NCBI RefSeq assembly: GCF_045291395.1
Contig: NZ_CP152342.1
Span: 248,001 to 312,000, forward strand
DNA length: 64,000 bases
Source of the DNA: MR-S7 sp000400995
GTDB lineage: Bacteria > Pseudomonadota > Gammaproteobacteria > Burkholderiales > Burkholderiaceae_C
Direction: 5' to 3'
A program made the translations under genes and the position numbers. Each line of letters starts with the position of its first letter. Position 1 is the first letter of the stretch. Shown one piece after another: positions 19,504 through 26,948 of this stretch. Below the pieces are notes generated by a model. The model saw only the letters and a list, made by a program, of their open reading frames with translations, made no database searches and was not told the origin of the DNA.

Positions 19504-20700
19504 TCAAATCTGTACGGCGCCGCTTTGCACCAGCTGCGCGATGCGTGCATCGCTTACCCCACAGACCCGCAGCAGGGCTTGCGAGTCGGCGCCCACCCGG
19601 GCGCTCAGGTGGTCCGAGAACTCACGCTCGCCGTCGAAGCGGATGGGCGTGCCGATGGCGTTCAGGGGCTCGGATTGGCCGCCATCCCAGTGCAGCGGGC
19701 GGGCCATGTCCACGGCCTCGATCTGCGCGTCCTGCATCACTTGCGACAGGTCGTGCACGGGGCTGACTGGTACGCCCTGGGCTTCCAGCCGGTCGATGAC
19801 CGTTGCCACTTCCATCGTGCGGGTGACGGCCTCCAGCGTGTCGTGCACCAGATCCCGGTGCTTCACACGCTCGGCGTTGGTGGCAAAACGTGTGTCCTTG
19901 GCCAGATCATCGTGTTCCAGTCCCCGCAGCAGCTTGCGGAACAGCCGGTCGTTACCGCAGCCGATGAAGACGTGGCCGTTCGTGCACTCGAACACCTCGT
20001 AGGGCATGAGCATGGCGGTGGCCGAGCCCATGCGGCGCGGCAGCTTGCCAGTAGCGCTGTAGTTGGCAATCGGGTTGGTCATCCAGGCTACGCCGCTTTC
20101 CAGCAGCGAAGTGTCGATGCGGCAGCCGTGCCCACTGTCCTTGCGCTGCGAGATCGCCGAGACGATGCCGAGTGCCGACCACAGGCCGGTGCCGATATCG
20201 ACCATGGACACGCCCACGCGGGCAGGCGGCAGCCCGTCGTGGCCGTTGACGGACATGATGCCGGCATAGGCCTGGATCAGGGGGTCGTAGCCAGGAAAGG
20301 CTGCGCGCGGCCCGCTGGTGCCATAGGCACTGATGGCACAGTAGATCAGGCCGGGCCGTCCCAGCGCCAGGGCTTCGTAGCCCAGGCCGCGCTGCTCGGC
20401 GCTGCCGGGCTTGAGCGAATGAACGAAGACGTCGTCGGGCTGCAGCAACTGGACAAGCAGAGCCTGGCCGTCCGGGTGATCGAGGTCGATCGCAAGGCTC
20501 CGTTTGCCACGGTTGAAAGTGGCATAGGTGGGAGACATCGCCTCGCCGATGTTCGGTGCCCAGTGGCGGGTGTCGTCGCCAGCGCCGGGCCGCTCGATCT
20601 TGACGACCTCCGCGCCGAGGTCGGCCAGCACCTGGGTGCAGTAAGGACCTGCGACGTTCTGCGTGAGGTCGATGATGCGTTGTCCTGCCAGGGGTTTCAT
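19504..20700 (-). CDS. Class III (CaiB/BaiF) CoA-transferase
   Basis: Formyl-CoA-transferase-type enzyme, 398 residues from ATG 20700. Motifs include LTQNVAGPYCTQVLADLGAE at 12-31, the nucleotide region KIERPGAGDDTR, and catalytic Asp168 in VSMVDIGTGLW. It would transfer CoA to the imported carboxylic acid, the first step of the block. Upstream in-frame starts to 20772 would run into the regulator gene and lack family similarity. It lies 15 bases upstream of the acyl-CoA dehydrogenase gene. Confidence 0.92.
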   Translation of the reverse strand: MKPLAGQRIIDLTQNVAGPYCTQVLADLGAEVVKIERPGAGDDTRHWAPNIGEAMSPTYATFNRGKRSLAIDLDHPDGQALLVQLLQPDDVFVHSLKPGSAEQRGLGYEALALGRPGLIYCAISAYGTSGPRAAFPGYDPLIQAYAGIMSVNGHDGLPPARVGVSMVDIGTGLWSALGIVSAISQRKDSGHGCRIDTSLLESGVAWMTNPIANYSATGKLPRRMGSATAMLMPYEVFECTNGHVFIGCGNDRLFRKLLRGLEHDDLAKDTRFATNAERVKHRDLVHDTLEAVTRTMEVATVIDRLEAQGVPVSPVHDLSQVMQDAQIEAVDMARPLHWDGGQSEPLNAIGTPIRFDGEREFSDHLSARVGADSQALLRVCGVSDARIAQLVQSGAVQI

Positions 20701-20707
20701 GGGGCTT

Positions 20708-21487
20708 TCACTTCTGTTGAGGCGAGGATTGGGTGATGCTGCCGCCGGAGGCGTGGCGCAGCGTGACGGCATACTGGAACCGGTCCTGCGGGTGCAGCGA
20801 GTCGGTCACCTCCAGCAGGGCGCGTTGCTGGCCGTAGTACCAACGCTGGATGCTTAGTAGCGGCTCGCGAGGCTTGCAGCGCAGCAGCGTGGACTGCTCC
20901 CGCGTGGCGATGGCGATGCCGATGACCTGGCGCACTTCGCTGACCATGCGGCTGTGCAGCCGCTGTACCTCGATGAACACCGGCAGTCCGGAGCGCCCGG
21001 AGGCCTCGATGGCCGGCCTGCTGGCCTGAGGCACCCAGACCGAGGACAAGACGATGGGGGCGTCCTGTTCCGCGGCCGTGCGCAATGTGCGGGCCTGGCA
21101 CCATGCCTCGCCGGCGCCCGCGCCGATCCACTCGGCGGTGGGGCCGTCCAGTACGACCTCCTTCACGTCCAGGATGCGTACCGTGGTGTTGCGTGCGTAG
21201 AGCGCCAGATCCGAGATGTCCTGCAGCGAGTGCGATGGCGTCTGCTCCGGTCTGCGCCGCAGCACGCGCGTGCCCACGCCCTGGTGGCTGGTGACCAATC
21301 CTGCTGACTGCAGTTCCGCCAGCGCCGCACGCACCGTATGGCGGCTGACCTGTAGTTCCTTGCAAAGTGCGGTTTCCGCCGGCAGCAGGGCGCCGACGGG
21401 CCAACGCCCGCATTCGATTCCCTGGGCCAGATGGGCGCAGACGAGATTGCGTTTGCCTGTGTAGGTGGTTGGATTTGGAGCCGGCAT
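20708..21487 (-). CDS. GntR-family regulator, HutC subfamily
   Basis: Repressor-type regulator of 259 residues: an N-terminal winged helix (ALLPAETALCKELQVSRHTV, about 32-51) and a C-terminal UTRA ligand-binding domain (about 95-250). ATG 21487 is preferred over in-frame starts reaching 21697, since the helix-turn-helix then begins about 20 residues in, as usual. It is upstream of and reads with the CoA-transferase block, and is divergent from the Bug receptor gene. A CTTGT-N4-ACAAG box lies 12 bases upstream of its start and suggests autoregulation. Confidence 0.9.
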   Translation of the reverse strand: MPAPNPTTYTGKRNLVCAHLAQGIECGRWPVGALLPAETALCKELQVSRHTVRAALAELQSAGLVTSHQGVGTRVLRRRPEQTPSHSLQDISDLALYARNTTVRILDVKEVVLDGPTAEWIGAGAGEAWCQARTLRTAAEQDAPIVLSSVWVPQASRPAIEASGRSGLPVFIEVQRLHSRMVSEVRQVIGIAIATREQSTLLRCKPREPLLSIQRWYYGQQRALLEVTDSLHPQDRFQYAVTLRHASGGSITQSSPQQK

Positions 21488-21498
21488 GGGTGGATTGG

Positions 21499-21512
21499 CT
21501 TGTACGGACAAG
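21499..21512. promoter_or_regulatory. Candidate HutC-type operator
   Basis: CTTGTACGGACAAG is CTTGT-N4-ACAAG, the palindrome form bound by HutC-like GntR regulators. It lies 12 bases upstream of the regulator's ATG. The same half-sites (CTTGTCCG, CGGACAAG) recur in the larger inverted repeat 30 bases away. Confidence 0.6.
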
Positions 21513-21542
21513 CTTCGTGGATCGCGCTGGCCCTTGGAGTTC

Positions 21543-21592
21543 GGGACAACCCCTGCTTGTCCGGTGGGTGGCGGACAAGCGGGGGTTGTCCC
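21543..21592. promoter_or_regulatory. Large inverted repeat in the divergent promoter region
   Basis: Two 21-base arms (21543-21563 and 21572-21592) are complementary with one mismatch across an 8-base spacer. Each arm holds nested GGGACAACCCC and CTTGTCCG motifs. A TATACT at 21619-21624 is a possible -10 for the Bug receptor gene. The arrangement fits an extended operator for the HutC-type regulator; an RNA hairpin role cannot be excluded. Confidence 0.55.
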
Positions 21593-21740
21593 GCAAGGAG
21601 CGCCGAAGGACCGATTTCTATACTGACTTTGGCCTCGAGCGGGGCCCGATTCCGGCGCTTGCGCATTCGCGAATGGTGCCGCCAACAATGGAGACAACGG
21701 CTGGCGGAAAAACTCCGTCCGGCCCTTTCAGGAGCTTGCC

Positions 21741-22754
21741 ATGCCCTTCGATTCAGAACGATCCCATTCGGCCCTGGGCCGCCGCCATTTGCTTGCCCTG
21801 GGGGCAGCCTCGCTGGCGGCCCATGCCTTGCCTGCGCATGCCGGCGATGCCTGGCCCACCAGGCCCATCCGCATCGTCGCAGGTCAGGCGCCAGGGTCGT
21901 CTAACGATTCGACTGCGCGTGCGTTCGCCGACTACGCGTCGCAGAAACTGGGCGTGCCGGTCGTGGTGGAGAACAAGCCTGGCGGCGGAGGCATGATCGC
22001 CGCGGAGAACGTGGCGCGCTCCGCACCCGACGGCTACACGCTGCTGATATCGCTGCACAGCCAGCCTGCGCAGGCCCCGGCGCTGCTAAAGAAGCCGCCG
22101 ATCGACACCGACAGGGATCTGCTGCCGATCGCGGCCATGGGCGTAGGCCCGGTGGTCGGCGTGGTGAACAAGGATTTTCCTGCCCGGACGCTGGAAGAGG
22201 TGATTGCCTATTCCAAGAAAAAGCCGGTCAACATCGGCAACTATTCCATCGGATCGGGCTGGCAATTGATGCTGGCCCAACTGGCCAAGGACACGGGCGG
22301 GCAGTTCAACGTCGTCAATTACAAGGGTACCGGAGCCATGCTGATGGACCTGTATGCAGGCACCATCGACATGGGCGCAGGCTCGCTGGCGGGTGTGGGT
22401 GCGGGGCTCGACAAGGGTGCCATCCGGCCGGTAGTGATCACCGTCGGAGAACGGTCGGGCAGACTGCCGGGCATCCCGCGCTGGGTCGATGCAGGCTTCA
22501 AGGGGCCGGCCTACGAGGATCTGGCCGAGTGCAACATGCTGTTCGCGCCCGCCGGCACACCGCCTGAAATAGCCCGGCGGCTGGCCGATCTGATGGTCTC
22601 GTCGGTGAGCGAGTCGCCGCGTATCAAGACGGTGCGTGAGGCCCTGCATGAGGAAGGCCCGATCCTGACGGGAGAACCGCTGCGCCAATTCATCGACCGT
22701 ACCTGGCCGAGCTACCGGCGCATGACGCGCGAGCTGAATCTGAAAGTGGACTGA
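21741..22754 (+). CDS. Tripartite tricarboxylate transporter receptor (Bug family)
   Basis: Periplasmic solute-binding protein, 337 residues. A twin-arginine-like N-terminus (LGRRHLLALGAASLAAHALP, with ARA-type cleavage near residue 35) precedes the Bug fold: WPTRPIRIVAGQAPGSSNDS, VVENKPGGGGMIAAENVA and a closing EEGPILTGEPLRQFIDRTW. Bug receptors bind carboxylates. An AGGAG ribosome site precedes the ATG. It is divergent from the HutC-type regulator and is probably the uptake receptor for the acid degraded by the 16200-20700 block. No TctA/TctB membrane genes are in the window. Confidence 0.9.
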   Translation: MPFDSERSHSALGRRHLLALGAASLAAHALPAHAGDAWPTRPIRIVAGQAPGSSNDSTARAFADYASQKLGVPVVVENKPGGGGMIAAENVARSAPDGYTLLISLHSQPAQAPALLKKPPIDTDRDLLPIAAMGVGPVVGVVNKDFPARTLEEVIAYSKKKPVNIGNYSIGSGWQLMLAQLAKDTGGQFNVVNYKGTGAMLMDLYAGTIDMGAGSLAGVGAGLDKGAIRPVVITVGERSGRLPGIPRWVDAGFKGPAYEDLAECNMLFAPAGTPPEIARRLADLMVSSVSESPRIKTVREALHEEGPILTGEPLRQFIDRTWPSYRRMTRELNLKVD

Positions 22755-22779
22755 GCTGCGGCCTTCGGCGCCGCATGCG

Positions 22780-23379
22780 TCAGGCGGTGGCGTGACGGCC
22801 CAGCAGGTACAGCAATTGCGCGCGCGCCTCGGGCCACTCGCCCGCGCGCATGCTGTACATCACCGTGTCTCGGATCGTGCCGTCGCGGCGCGGTGCGTGG
22901 CCGCGGATCACGCCGTCCTTCTTCGCGCCCAGGCGCTCGATGGCGCGCTGGCTGGCGAAGTTGAAGTTGTCCGTGCGCCAGCCCACCACGTGGCATTGCA
23001 GCGTGTCGAAGGCGTGGCCCATCATGAGCAGCTTGGCGGTGGTGTTCACGTGGCTGCGCTGCACGCTCTTGGCGTACCAAGTCCAGCCGATCTCCACGCG
23101 CCGCACGGCGGGCAGGATGTCGTGGTAGCTGGTGCTGCCGAGCACGCGGCCGGTGGCGTCCTCGACCACGGCGAAGGCGAAGCGGTGGCCTTCCTCGCGC
23201 ATCTGCAAGGCGGTCTCGATGTAGGCGCGCGTGTCCTGCGGCTCGGGCACGGAGGTGATGCGCAGCTTCCACAGCTCGCCATCGGCCGCGGCGGCAGCCA
23301 GGCCTGCCTCGTGGGACAGGGCCAACGGCTCCAGGCGCACGCCGCGCTCGCGCAGGGTGACGGATTGCACGAATGCCAT
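22780..23379 (-). CDS. GNAT-family N-acetyltransferase (RimJ/RimL-like)
   Basis: A 199-residue GNAT protein of the RimJ/RimL group. VEDATGRVLGSTSYHDI and RRVEIGWTWYAKSVQRSHVN form the core strands, the latter entering the acetyl-CoA region, and NFNFASQRAIERLGAKKDGV is the conserved late helix-strand. It could acetylate ribosomal protein N-termini or small amines; the substrate is not readable. It ends the moxR-small protein-GNAT run, with 2 bases between it and the preceding gene. Confidence 0.88.
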   Translation of the reverse strand: MAFVQSVTLRERGVRLEPLALSHEAGLAAAAADGELWKLRITSVPEPQDTRAYIETALQMREEGHRFAFAVVEDATGRVLGSTSYHDILPAVRRVEIGWTWYAKSVQRSHVNTTAKLLMMGHAFDTLQCHVVGWRTDNFNFASQRAIERLGAKKDGVIRGHAPRRDGTIRDTVMYSMRAGEWPEARAQLLYLLGRHATA

Positions 23380-23381
23380 GC

Positions 23382-23621
23382 TCAGTTCTCCTTGTGTTCG
23401 GTGGACGCGGCCCGCGTCGTGCGCCAGCGCCGGGCCAGGTGCAGGCCCAGGCCGCCGCCCAGGCCCACGAGGGCGATGCCCAGGATGCTGCCGGTGCCGT
23501 AGCCCTCGGCGAAGATGTCCCAGCCCAGCAGGCGCGTGGCCCAGAAGCCCGTGAGCGCGCCGCCCACGAAGCCCACGGCGTCCGACGCGCCCTCGATCAG
23601 CAAACGGCGTGCGGTGCTCAT
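23382..23621 (-). CDS. Small glycine-rich membrane protein, function unknown
   Basis: I do not recognise a named family. The 79 residues contain two hydrophobic, glycine-rich segments (about 15-30 and 44-62, for example GSILGIALVGLGGGLGLHLA) and a basic C-terminal tail. It sits 13 bases downstream of moxR and 2 bases before the acetyltransferase gene, so it is probably co-translated with them. A small inner-membrane protein is the safest description. Confidence 0.7.
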   Translation of the reverse strand: MSTARRLLIEGASDAVGFVGGALTGFWATRLLGWDIFAEGYGTGSILGIALVGLGGGLGLHLARRWRTTRAASTEHKEN

Positions 23622-23634
23622 CGTGCGCGCCCGG

Positions 23635-24477
23635 TCAGCGGTTGCGCTGGTTCATGAAGACCAGCTTCTCGAACAGGCTCACGTCCTGCTCGTTCTTGAG
23701 CAGCGCGCCCACCAGCGGCGGCACGGCGACCTTGTTGTCGGCGGTCTGCAGGGCTTCGAGCGGGATCTCCTCGGCCACGAGCAGCTTGAGCCAGTCGATG
23801 AGTTCGCTGGTCGAGGGTTTCTTCTTCAGGCCAGGCAGGCCGCGCACGTCGTAGAAGGTCTTCATCGCCACGGTGAGCAGGTCGCCCTTGAGCGTGGGGA
23901 AGTGCACGTCGACGATCTTCTTCATCGTCTCGGGCTCGGGGAACTTGATGTAGTGGAAGAAGCAGCGGCGCAGAAAGGCGTCGGGCAACTCCTTCTCGTT
24001 GTTCGAGGTGATGAAGACCAGCGGGCGGTGCTTGGCCCGCACCATCTCGCGCGTCTCGTAGCAGTAGAACTCCATGCGGTCGAGTTCGCGCAGCAGGTCG
24101 TTGGGGAATTCGATGTCGGCCTTGTCGATCTCGTCGATCAGCAGGGCCACGGGCCGGTCGGCCGTGAAGGCCTGCCACAGCACGCCCTTGACGATGTAGT
24201 TGTGGATGTCCTTCACGCGCTCGTCGCCCAGCTGGCTGTCGCGCAGGCGGCTCACCGCGTCGTATTCGTACAGGCCCTGCTGCGCCTTGGTGGTGGACTT
24301 GATGTGCCACTGCAGCAGCGGCATGTCCAGCGCCTGCGCCACTTCCTCGGCCAGCATGGTCTTGCCGGTGCCGGGTTCTCCCTTGACCAGCAGCGGGCGT
24401 TGCAGCGTGATGGCCGCGTTCACGGCCAGCATGAGATCTTGGGTGGCGACGTAGTTCTGGGAGCCTTGGAATTTCAT
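23635..24477 (-). CDS. MoxR-type AAA ATPase
   Basis: AAA+ ATPase of the MoxR family, 280 residues. Walker A is GEPGTGKT (33-40), Walker B LLIDEIDKAD (112-121), and TSNNEKELPDAFLRRCFFHY carries sensor 1 and the arginine finger. MoxR proteins act as chaperones with VWA partners; the CoxD/CoxE pair is the nearest analogy. The natural partner here is the VWA gene at 14929-16116, but the catabolic block lies between them. Two co-directional small genes follow. It is divergent from the cytochrome c gene. Confidence 0.92.
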   Translation of the reverse strand: MKFQGSQNYVATQDLMLAVNAAITLQRPLLVKGEPGTGKTMLAEEVAQALDMPLLQWHIKSTTKAQQGLYEYDAVSRLRDSQLGDERVKDIHNYIVKGVLWQAFTADRPVALLIDEIDKADIEFPNDLLRELDRMEFYCYETREMVRAKHRPLVFITSNNEKELPDAFLRRCFFHYIKFPEPETMKKIVDVHFPTLKGDLLTVAMKTFYDVRGLPGLKKKPSTSELIDWLKLLVAEEIPLEALQTADNKVAVPPLVGALLKNEQDVSLFEKLVFMNQRNR

Positions 24478-24527
24478 GGGCCGATGAATAGGGAAATCGT
24501 TGATGAAAGGGCTTGACAGGCGCTGGC

Positions 24528-24533
24528 TATAAT
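24528..24533 (+). promoter_or_regulatory. Possible -10 element for the cytochrome c gene
   Basis: A perfect TATAAT lies 50 bases upstream of the cytochrome ATG. A TTGACA at 24513 is only 9 bases before it, too close for a standard sigma-70 pair, and no good -35 stands at 16-18 bases. Confidence 0.3.
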
Positions 24534-24582
24534 CGTTTGCTGATCAGCCGAGACAACCAATCACTGAGATTGTGCGCGCAAA

Positions 24583-25242
24583 ATGAAAAAAGCATTGACC
24601 ACGATATTCGGCCTGACTGTCGCATGTGCGACCGGCCTGCTCCACGCGGAGGAAATCAAGGGGGACGCCAAGGCAGGGGCCCAGAAGATCGCCATGTGTA
24701 TCGGCTGCCATGGCATCCCCGGCTACCAGGCCAGTTTCCCCGAGGTGCACAAGGTGCCCATGATTTCCGGCCAAGGCGCGAAGTACATCGCCGTTGCGCT
24801 GGACGCCTACAAGAAGGGTGACCGCAAGCATCCCACCATGCGCGGCGTCGCCGACTCGCTGACCGAGCAGGACGTGGCAGACGTGGCCGCCTACTACGCC
24901 GAGCACGGCAAGCAGGGCGAGGTGCCGGCCAAGCCGTCGCGCGAGCCCAGCGCGCAGGTGGCGCAACTGCTGCAAAAGGGCGCCTGCGTGTCCTGCCACG
25001 GCGAGAACTTCTCCAAGCCCATCGACCCGAGCTATCCCAAGATCGCGGGCCAGCATGCGGACTACCTCTTTGTGGCCCTCAAGTCGTACAAGACCGACAA
25101 AGGCGCCTACGTGGGCCGTTCCAACGGCGTCATGGCGGGTATCGCCAAGCAGTTCACCAACGCCGAGCTGAAGGCGCTCGCAGGCTACGTGAGTTCGCTC
25201 GACGGCGACCTGCAGGTGGTGCCGCAGTCGCGCTTCCGCTGA
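24583..25242 (+). CDS. Diheme cytochrome c4-like protein
   Basis: Periplasmic electron carrier of 219 residues. A signal peptide (about 1-22) is followed by two similar class I cytochrome c domains with CIGCH at 39-43 and CVSCH at 135-139. Methionines in HPTMRGVA and SNGVMAGIA are the likely sixth ligands. The two-domain layout is that of cytochrome c4, a donor to terminal oxidases. A strong hairpin terminator follows 25 bases after the stop, so it is a single-gene unit. Its hemes would also depend on the ccm system at the start of the window. Confidence 0.9.
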   Translation: MKKALTTIFGLTVACATGLLHAEEIKGDAKAGAQKIAMCIGCHGIPGYQASFPEVHKVPMISGQGAKYIAVALDAYKKGDRKHPTMRGVADSLTEQDVADVAAYYAEHGKQGEVPAKPSREPSAQVAQLLQKGACVSCHGENFSKPIDPSYPKIAGQHADYLFVALKSYKTDKGAYVGRSNGVMAGIAKQFTNAELKALAGYVSSLDGDLQVVPQSRFR

Positions 25243-25267
25243 CCGCGGATTCCGCTGCATTCTTCCA

Positions 25268-25293
25268 AAAGCCCGCTATTGCGGGCTTTTTTC
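25268..25293 (+). terminator. Rho-independent terminator after the cytochrome c gene
   Basis: AAAAGCCCGC, loop TATT, GCGGGCTTTT followed by further Ts: a 10-pair stem with a T run, 25 bases after the cytochrome stop codon. Confidence 0.88.
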
Positions 25294-25670
25294 GTTGTGC
25301 ACGCGCGCCGTGCTATCTGGCACGGACCAGTGCGGAATCGTTGTCCGCGCGGAAGGTGCTTCCTACAATGGCGCGCTATGCGTTTCCTGGTTTCCACCCC
25401 GTGCGTGCGTATCGTGCGGCTCGCTTCGGCGGCCGTGGCGTCGGCACGCGCCATGCGCAGGATGGGTGTTCTGAAACCAGCGTCGCCGGCCGCAGATCTC
25501 CTGGCCCGGCGGTGCTCCTCCTCCCTCGCTTCCTGAGAGCGTCATCCCGTACCGCCGGGCGCCATGCCACGGCGCGCACGCCGCATGTCCGTGGCCTTGC
25601 GCGATGACGCAGCCGCCGCCGGCGCCATGGGTGCGCCGGCGCTCTCGTTCGCCGACCAGGAGCTTTCCCC
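25294..25670. other. Intergenic stretch upstream of the universal stress gene
   Basis: About 377 bases without a convincing gene. It holds the promoter-like pair at 25341-25369. A short open frame from ATG 25378 to 25536 (52 codons, starting MRFLVSTPCVRIV) has no recognisable similarity and no clear ribosome site. The rest would be a long 5' leader if the promoter is real. Confidence 0.5.
25341..25369 (+). promoter_or_regulatory. Candidate sigma-70 promoter
   Basis: TTGTCC, a 17-base spacer, then TACAAT. Spacing is ideal and both hexamers are near consensus. It points toward the universal stress gene about 300 bases downstream. Confidence 0.45.
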
Positions 25671-26543
25671 ATGCGCATCCAATCCATCGTGGCCCTCACC
25701 GACTTCTCCACCGCGGGGGAGTTGGCGCTGGACCGCGCGGCGCTGCTGGCCGCCGCGCACCAGGCGCGCCTGCACATTCTTTTCGGCGCCGAAACGCCGC
25801 ATCCCCGATTCACCGATCCGCAGGCGCGCTTGGAGCAGCGTGCGCGCCAATTGGCCCGCAGGCATGGGCTGCCCGTGCAAGCGCTGGAACACCGGGGTGG
25901 CAGTGTGGCCGGCGAGGCGCTGCGCGCCGCGGCCGGCGCGGACCTGCTGGTGATGGACCGGCGCCCGCCCGCAGGCATGGCGGGCCTGCTGGGAGGCAGC
26001 ACGCTGGCACGGGTGCTGCGCGCCAGTTCCTGCCCGGTGCTGGTGGTGCAGCAGCCGGTGCACGGCGCCTATGCGCATGTGCTCGTGGCCGTGGACTTTT
26101 CCGCCGCGTCGGACGCGCTGGTGCGCTACGCGGGCGGACTGGAGGCCGCGGCCGCGGTAGAGCTGTTCCATGCGGCGGACCGGCGCTGCGAATCCACGGC
26201 GCAGGCCCTGCGGGACTACCGCCACGAGGTGCGGCGGCAAACGCAGGGCCGGCGCGTGCGCCTGTCCGATGTGTTCGAGGCGCGCCGCAACCGCGTGGGC
26301 ATGGCCGTGGGCGCAGGCGACAGGGCGCGCCAGCTCGCGGTGCAACAGGAGAGCGCGGGCGCGGACCTGGTGGCGCTGGCGCACCGCCGCCGCGGCTTGC
26401 TGGGGGACCTGCTGCGGGGCAGCGCCACGCGGCGGGTGCTGGACGGCGTGGGCTGCGACGTGCTCGTGTACCCGCAGGACTACCCGGGCACGCAGGCGGG
26501 TGCTCAGTCCGCCGTGGCGCGCCGCTGGACCGAGGCGACGTAG
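25671..26543 (+). CDS. Tandem-domain universal stress protein (UspA family)
   Basis: The 290 residues make two UspA-like domains. The first starts MRIQSIVALTDFSTAGELAL and ends ASSCPVLVVQQP; the second starts YAHVLVAVDFSAASDALV and ends GVGCDVLVYPQD. The ATP-binding loop G-2x-G-9x-G(S/T) is recognisable in both, as GLLGGSTLARVLRASS and GLLGDLLRGSATRRVL. Such proteins respond to starvation, redox or respiratory stress. Its 3' end overlaps the convergent DUF1841 gene by 40 bases. Confidence 0.88.
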   Translation: MRIQSIVALTDFSTAGELALDRAALLAAAHQARLHILFGAETPHPRFTDPQARLEQRARQLARRHGLPVQALEHRGGSVAGEALRAAAGADLLVMDRRPPAGMAGLLGGSTLARVLRASSCPVLVVQQPVHGAYAHVLVAVDFSAASDALVRYAGGLEAAAAVELFHAADRRCESTAQALRDYRHEVRRQTQGRRVRLSDVFEARRNRVGMAVGAGDRARQLAVQQESAGADLVALAHRRRGLLGDLLRGSATRRVLDGVGCDVLVYPQDYPGTQAGAQSAVARRWTEAT

Positions 26544-26938
26544 GCCTCACCGTCGGGTGGGCGGCCCGAGCGCTGGGCCTCCCACAGCATCTGTCCCAGG
26601 CATTCCATGGCCACGTGGTGCGCCTCGTGCAGCGAATCCAGGCGCCGGGCCAGCAGCTCCACCGCCTGGCGAATGCCGCGCGGCTGGTCGATGCTGCACT
26701 GCTCGCTGATCGACAAATGCATGGACAGATGCAGGAAGGGGTTGGTGTGGCCGGGCGTCTCGTCGTAGTTGCGCGCGATGGCCGCATCCGCGTCGGACAG
26801 GTCGGCGTGGTATTCGGGGTGCTCGGCTGTCCAGAGGCCGGCCAGCGTCTCGATGGCCTCCATGGGCTGGCCGGCCTGCTGCTTGGCGTGTGCGGCGCAG
26901 AAGAAGCGGCGCACGTCTGCTTGGGTGGGCTTGAACAT
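26504..26938 (-). CDS. DUF1841 family protein
   Basis: A 144-residue soluble protein that looks like DUF1841, a family common in beta- and gammaproteobacteria with no known function. Visible features are MFKPTQADVRRFF at the start, NPFLHLSMHLSISEQCSIDQ in the middle, and HHVAMECLGQMLWEAQRSGR near the end; the conserved histidines could bind a metal, which is inference. It is 10 bases downstream of the IclR regulator gene on the same strand and overlaps the stress gene on the other. Confidence 0.85.
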   Translation of the reverse strand: MFKPTQADVRRFFCAAHAKQQAGQPMEAIETLAGLWTAEHPEYHADLSDADAAIARNYDETPGHTNPFLHLSMHLSISEQCSIDQPRGIRQAVELLARRLDSLHEAHHVAMECLGQMLWEAQRSGRPPDGEAYVASVQRRATAD

Positions 26939-26948
26939 GGCTGCGAGC

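Noticed and set aside
24513..24533. TTGACA and TATAAT as a standard promoter for the cytochrome c gene
   Set aside because: Only 9 bases separate them, too few for a sigma-70 promoter; only the -10 was kept as a weak call.
25378..25536. A 52-codon small gene before the universal stress gene
   Set aside because: No clear ribosome site or similarity; compositional bias explains the open frame.
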